Shown here one piece after another: positions 32,094 to 32,915 of a DNA stretch of 32,915 nucleotides; within the stretch, counting starts at the first letter, position 1; the number at the start of each line of letters is the position of its first letter. The stretch is taken from NCBI GenBank assembly GCA_026416125.1, contig JAOAFT010000023.1:1-32915 (forward strand). Direction: 5' to 3'. The notes under the pieces were generated by a model that searched no databases, was not told the origin of the DNA, and saw nothing but the letters and a program-made list of their open reading frames with translations. The stretch is from Bacteroidota bacterium (GTDB lineage Bacteria > Bacteroidota > Ignavibacteria > UBA10030). The translations under genes and the position numbers were made by a program.

Positions 32094-32915
32094 ATGTTCA
32101 CTCGAGCTCTCTTTGCATGGTTTCGAAAAAATGCCCGGTCATTACCATGGCGTCAAACAAGCAATCCATACTATATTCTTCTTTCAGAGATTATGCTTCA
32201 ACAAACACAAGTCTCCCGTGTTATACCAAAGTATCTTGAATTTATACACCGATACCCAACTCTTCATCATGTAGCTGCTGCATCAAAAGCAGAAATTATT
32301 CACATCTGGAGTGGGATGGGATACAACAATCGGGCACTTCGACTTCGCGAACTTGCAGAAATTCTTGTGACTAAAAACAACGGGATTATACCATCAACAC
32401 CAGAGGAGCTTATTAAGTTACCAGGAATTGGAAAGTACACAGCCCATGCTGTAGCCAGTTTTGCATTTAAAAAACGGGTTCCTGTTGTGGATACAAATAT
32501 TGACCGTGTCTTGAAACGATGTTTTCCTCAATGGTGTAAAGAACAAAGTGTATGGGAGATAGCACGTGCTCTACTCCCTCAAAAACGTTCCCACGTGTGG
32601 AACCAAGCACTTATGGAACTTGGTTCCTTGTGCTGTACATCGCAATCACCCCGTTGTAATACTTGCCCATGGGAACAATGGTGCGCTAAAGACATTCAAT
32701 ACCAACAACGGAAAAACTCCAAACGAACAGAACCTAGTTTTCGAGGAATTCCAAATCGATTGTATCGAGGAAAGATTGTCCAATTTCTTCGACAACACCA
32801 TAAAGCAACCTTTGATGATCTAGCTGAATTCTTTTCTCTCAGTAGAAACGAGTATAACTGGCTTCAATCCCTTCTCCAAAAAATGGAAAACGATGGGATT
32901 ATTAATATTCGAGCA
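32094..32915 (+). CDS. mutY: MutY-like A/G-specific adenine glycosylase, 3' end outside window
   Basis: An open frame of 274 codons running to the window end. LPWRQTSNPYYILLSEIMLQQTQV carries the catalytic Glu (E32), LPGIGKYTAHAV is the helix-hairpin-helix, VVDTNIDRV carries the catalytic Asp (D133), and C181-x6-C188-x2-C191-x5-C197 is the 4Fe-4S loop. MutY removes adenine opposite 8-oxoguanine. After the iron-sulfur loop comes YRGKIVQFLRQHHKATFDDL...DGIINI, a short winged-helix-like tail as in actinobacterial short MutY, not the NUDIX-like C-terminal domain. The start is unsure: ATG 32094 or an in-frame TTG at 32043 that would overlap mutT. VDTN rather than VDGN resembles thymine-glycosylase relatives, so specificity is not certain. 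Confidence 0.88.
   Translation, partial: MFTRALFAWFRKNARSLPWRQTSNPYYILLSEIMLQQTQVSRVIPKYLEFIHRYPTLHHVAAASKAEIIHIWSGMGYNNRALRLRELAEILVTKNNGIIPSTPEELIKLPGIGKYTAHAVASFAFKKRVPVVDTNIDRVLKRCFPQWCKEQSVWEIARALLPQKRSHVWNQALMELGSLCCTSQSPRCNTCPWEQWCAKDIQYQQRKNSKRTEPSFRGIPNRLYRGKIVQFLRQHHKATFDDLAEFFSLSRNEYNWLQSLLQKMENDGIINIRA

Noticed and set aside
1-32915. CRISPR arrays, insertion sequences, phage genes and toxin-antitoxin pairs
   Set aside because: No regularly spaced repeats, transposase or integrase motifs, or small paired genes were seen on either strand.

Overview
The window looks like a slice of a moderately AT-rich bacterial chromosome from the Bacteroidota/Chlorobi side of the tree, most likely an Ignavibacteria or Kapabacteria type lineage (inference). 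The basis is a type IX secretion C-terminal sorting domain on the large secreted protein at 28271-31543, a TonB-dependent receptor with a carboxypeptidase-like N-terminal domain, FadL/PorV-like and YjbH-like outer-membrane proteins, a DUF4783 protein and a futalosine-pathway MqnA-like protein. Unlike core Bacteroidia, many genes have clear Shine-Dalgarno sequences, and the promoters I can see are of ordinary sigma-70 type. Bases 1-19 match the Tn5/Nextera transposon end and are a library artefact, not genome.

Left block (about 20-7546, all minus strand, read right to left). A promoter drives a tRNA-Val(CAC) gene. Only about 20 nt after the tRNA comes a complete PyrR-type attenuator (PyrR-binding hairpin, antiterminator, intrinsic terminator), followed by pyrR, pyrB, pyrC, a small DUF4783 protein, a very large NtrY-like membrane histidine kinase and the start of a PgeF (laccase-domain) gene. 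There is no room for a promoter between the tRNA and the attenuator, so the tRNA appears to be the first cistron of the pyrimidine operon. This is the most distinctive arrangement in the window.

Middle block (7650-15797, minus). It holds a FadL/OmpP1-like outer-membrane protein with an unusual aromatic-rich and Arg/Ser-rich lipoprotein, then recN, cysS, an amidohydrolase-fold protein that has lost its metal ligands, and a YjbH-like beta-barrel protein. A divergent TonB-dependent receptor (15937-18210, plus) follows.

Housekeeping block (18219-22986, minus). This is the classic ffh-rpsP-khpA-rimM-trmD-rplS translation and secretion operon, with an MqnA-like gene overlapping rplS by one base at its end. 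A sigma-70 promoter and a structured leader precede ffh, and a second probable promoter lies before rplS.

Right block (23234-32915). On the minus strand are a secreted lamin-tail/OB/FN3/phospholipase-D-fold protein with a type IX sorting signal, a TatD hydrolase, an exported HEAT-repeat/cyclophilin fusion and a secreted FG-GAP beta-propeller protein resembling rhamnogalacturonan lyases. Diverging from these on the plus strand are a MutT-like NUDIX hydrolase and a MutY-like glycosylase that runs off the window, together a plausible oxidised-guanine repair pair.

No CRISPR array, insertion sequence, phage or rRNA was seen. No wholly new multi-gene system is evident. The best candidates for follow-up are the tRNA-Val/PyrR leader, the metal-less amidohydrolase, the secreted PLD protein and the MqnA-like protein.
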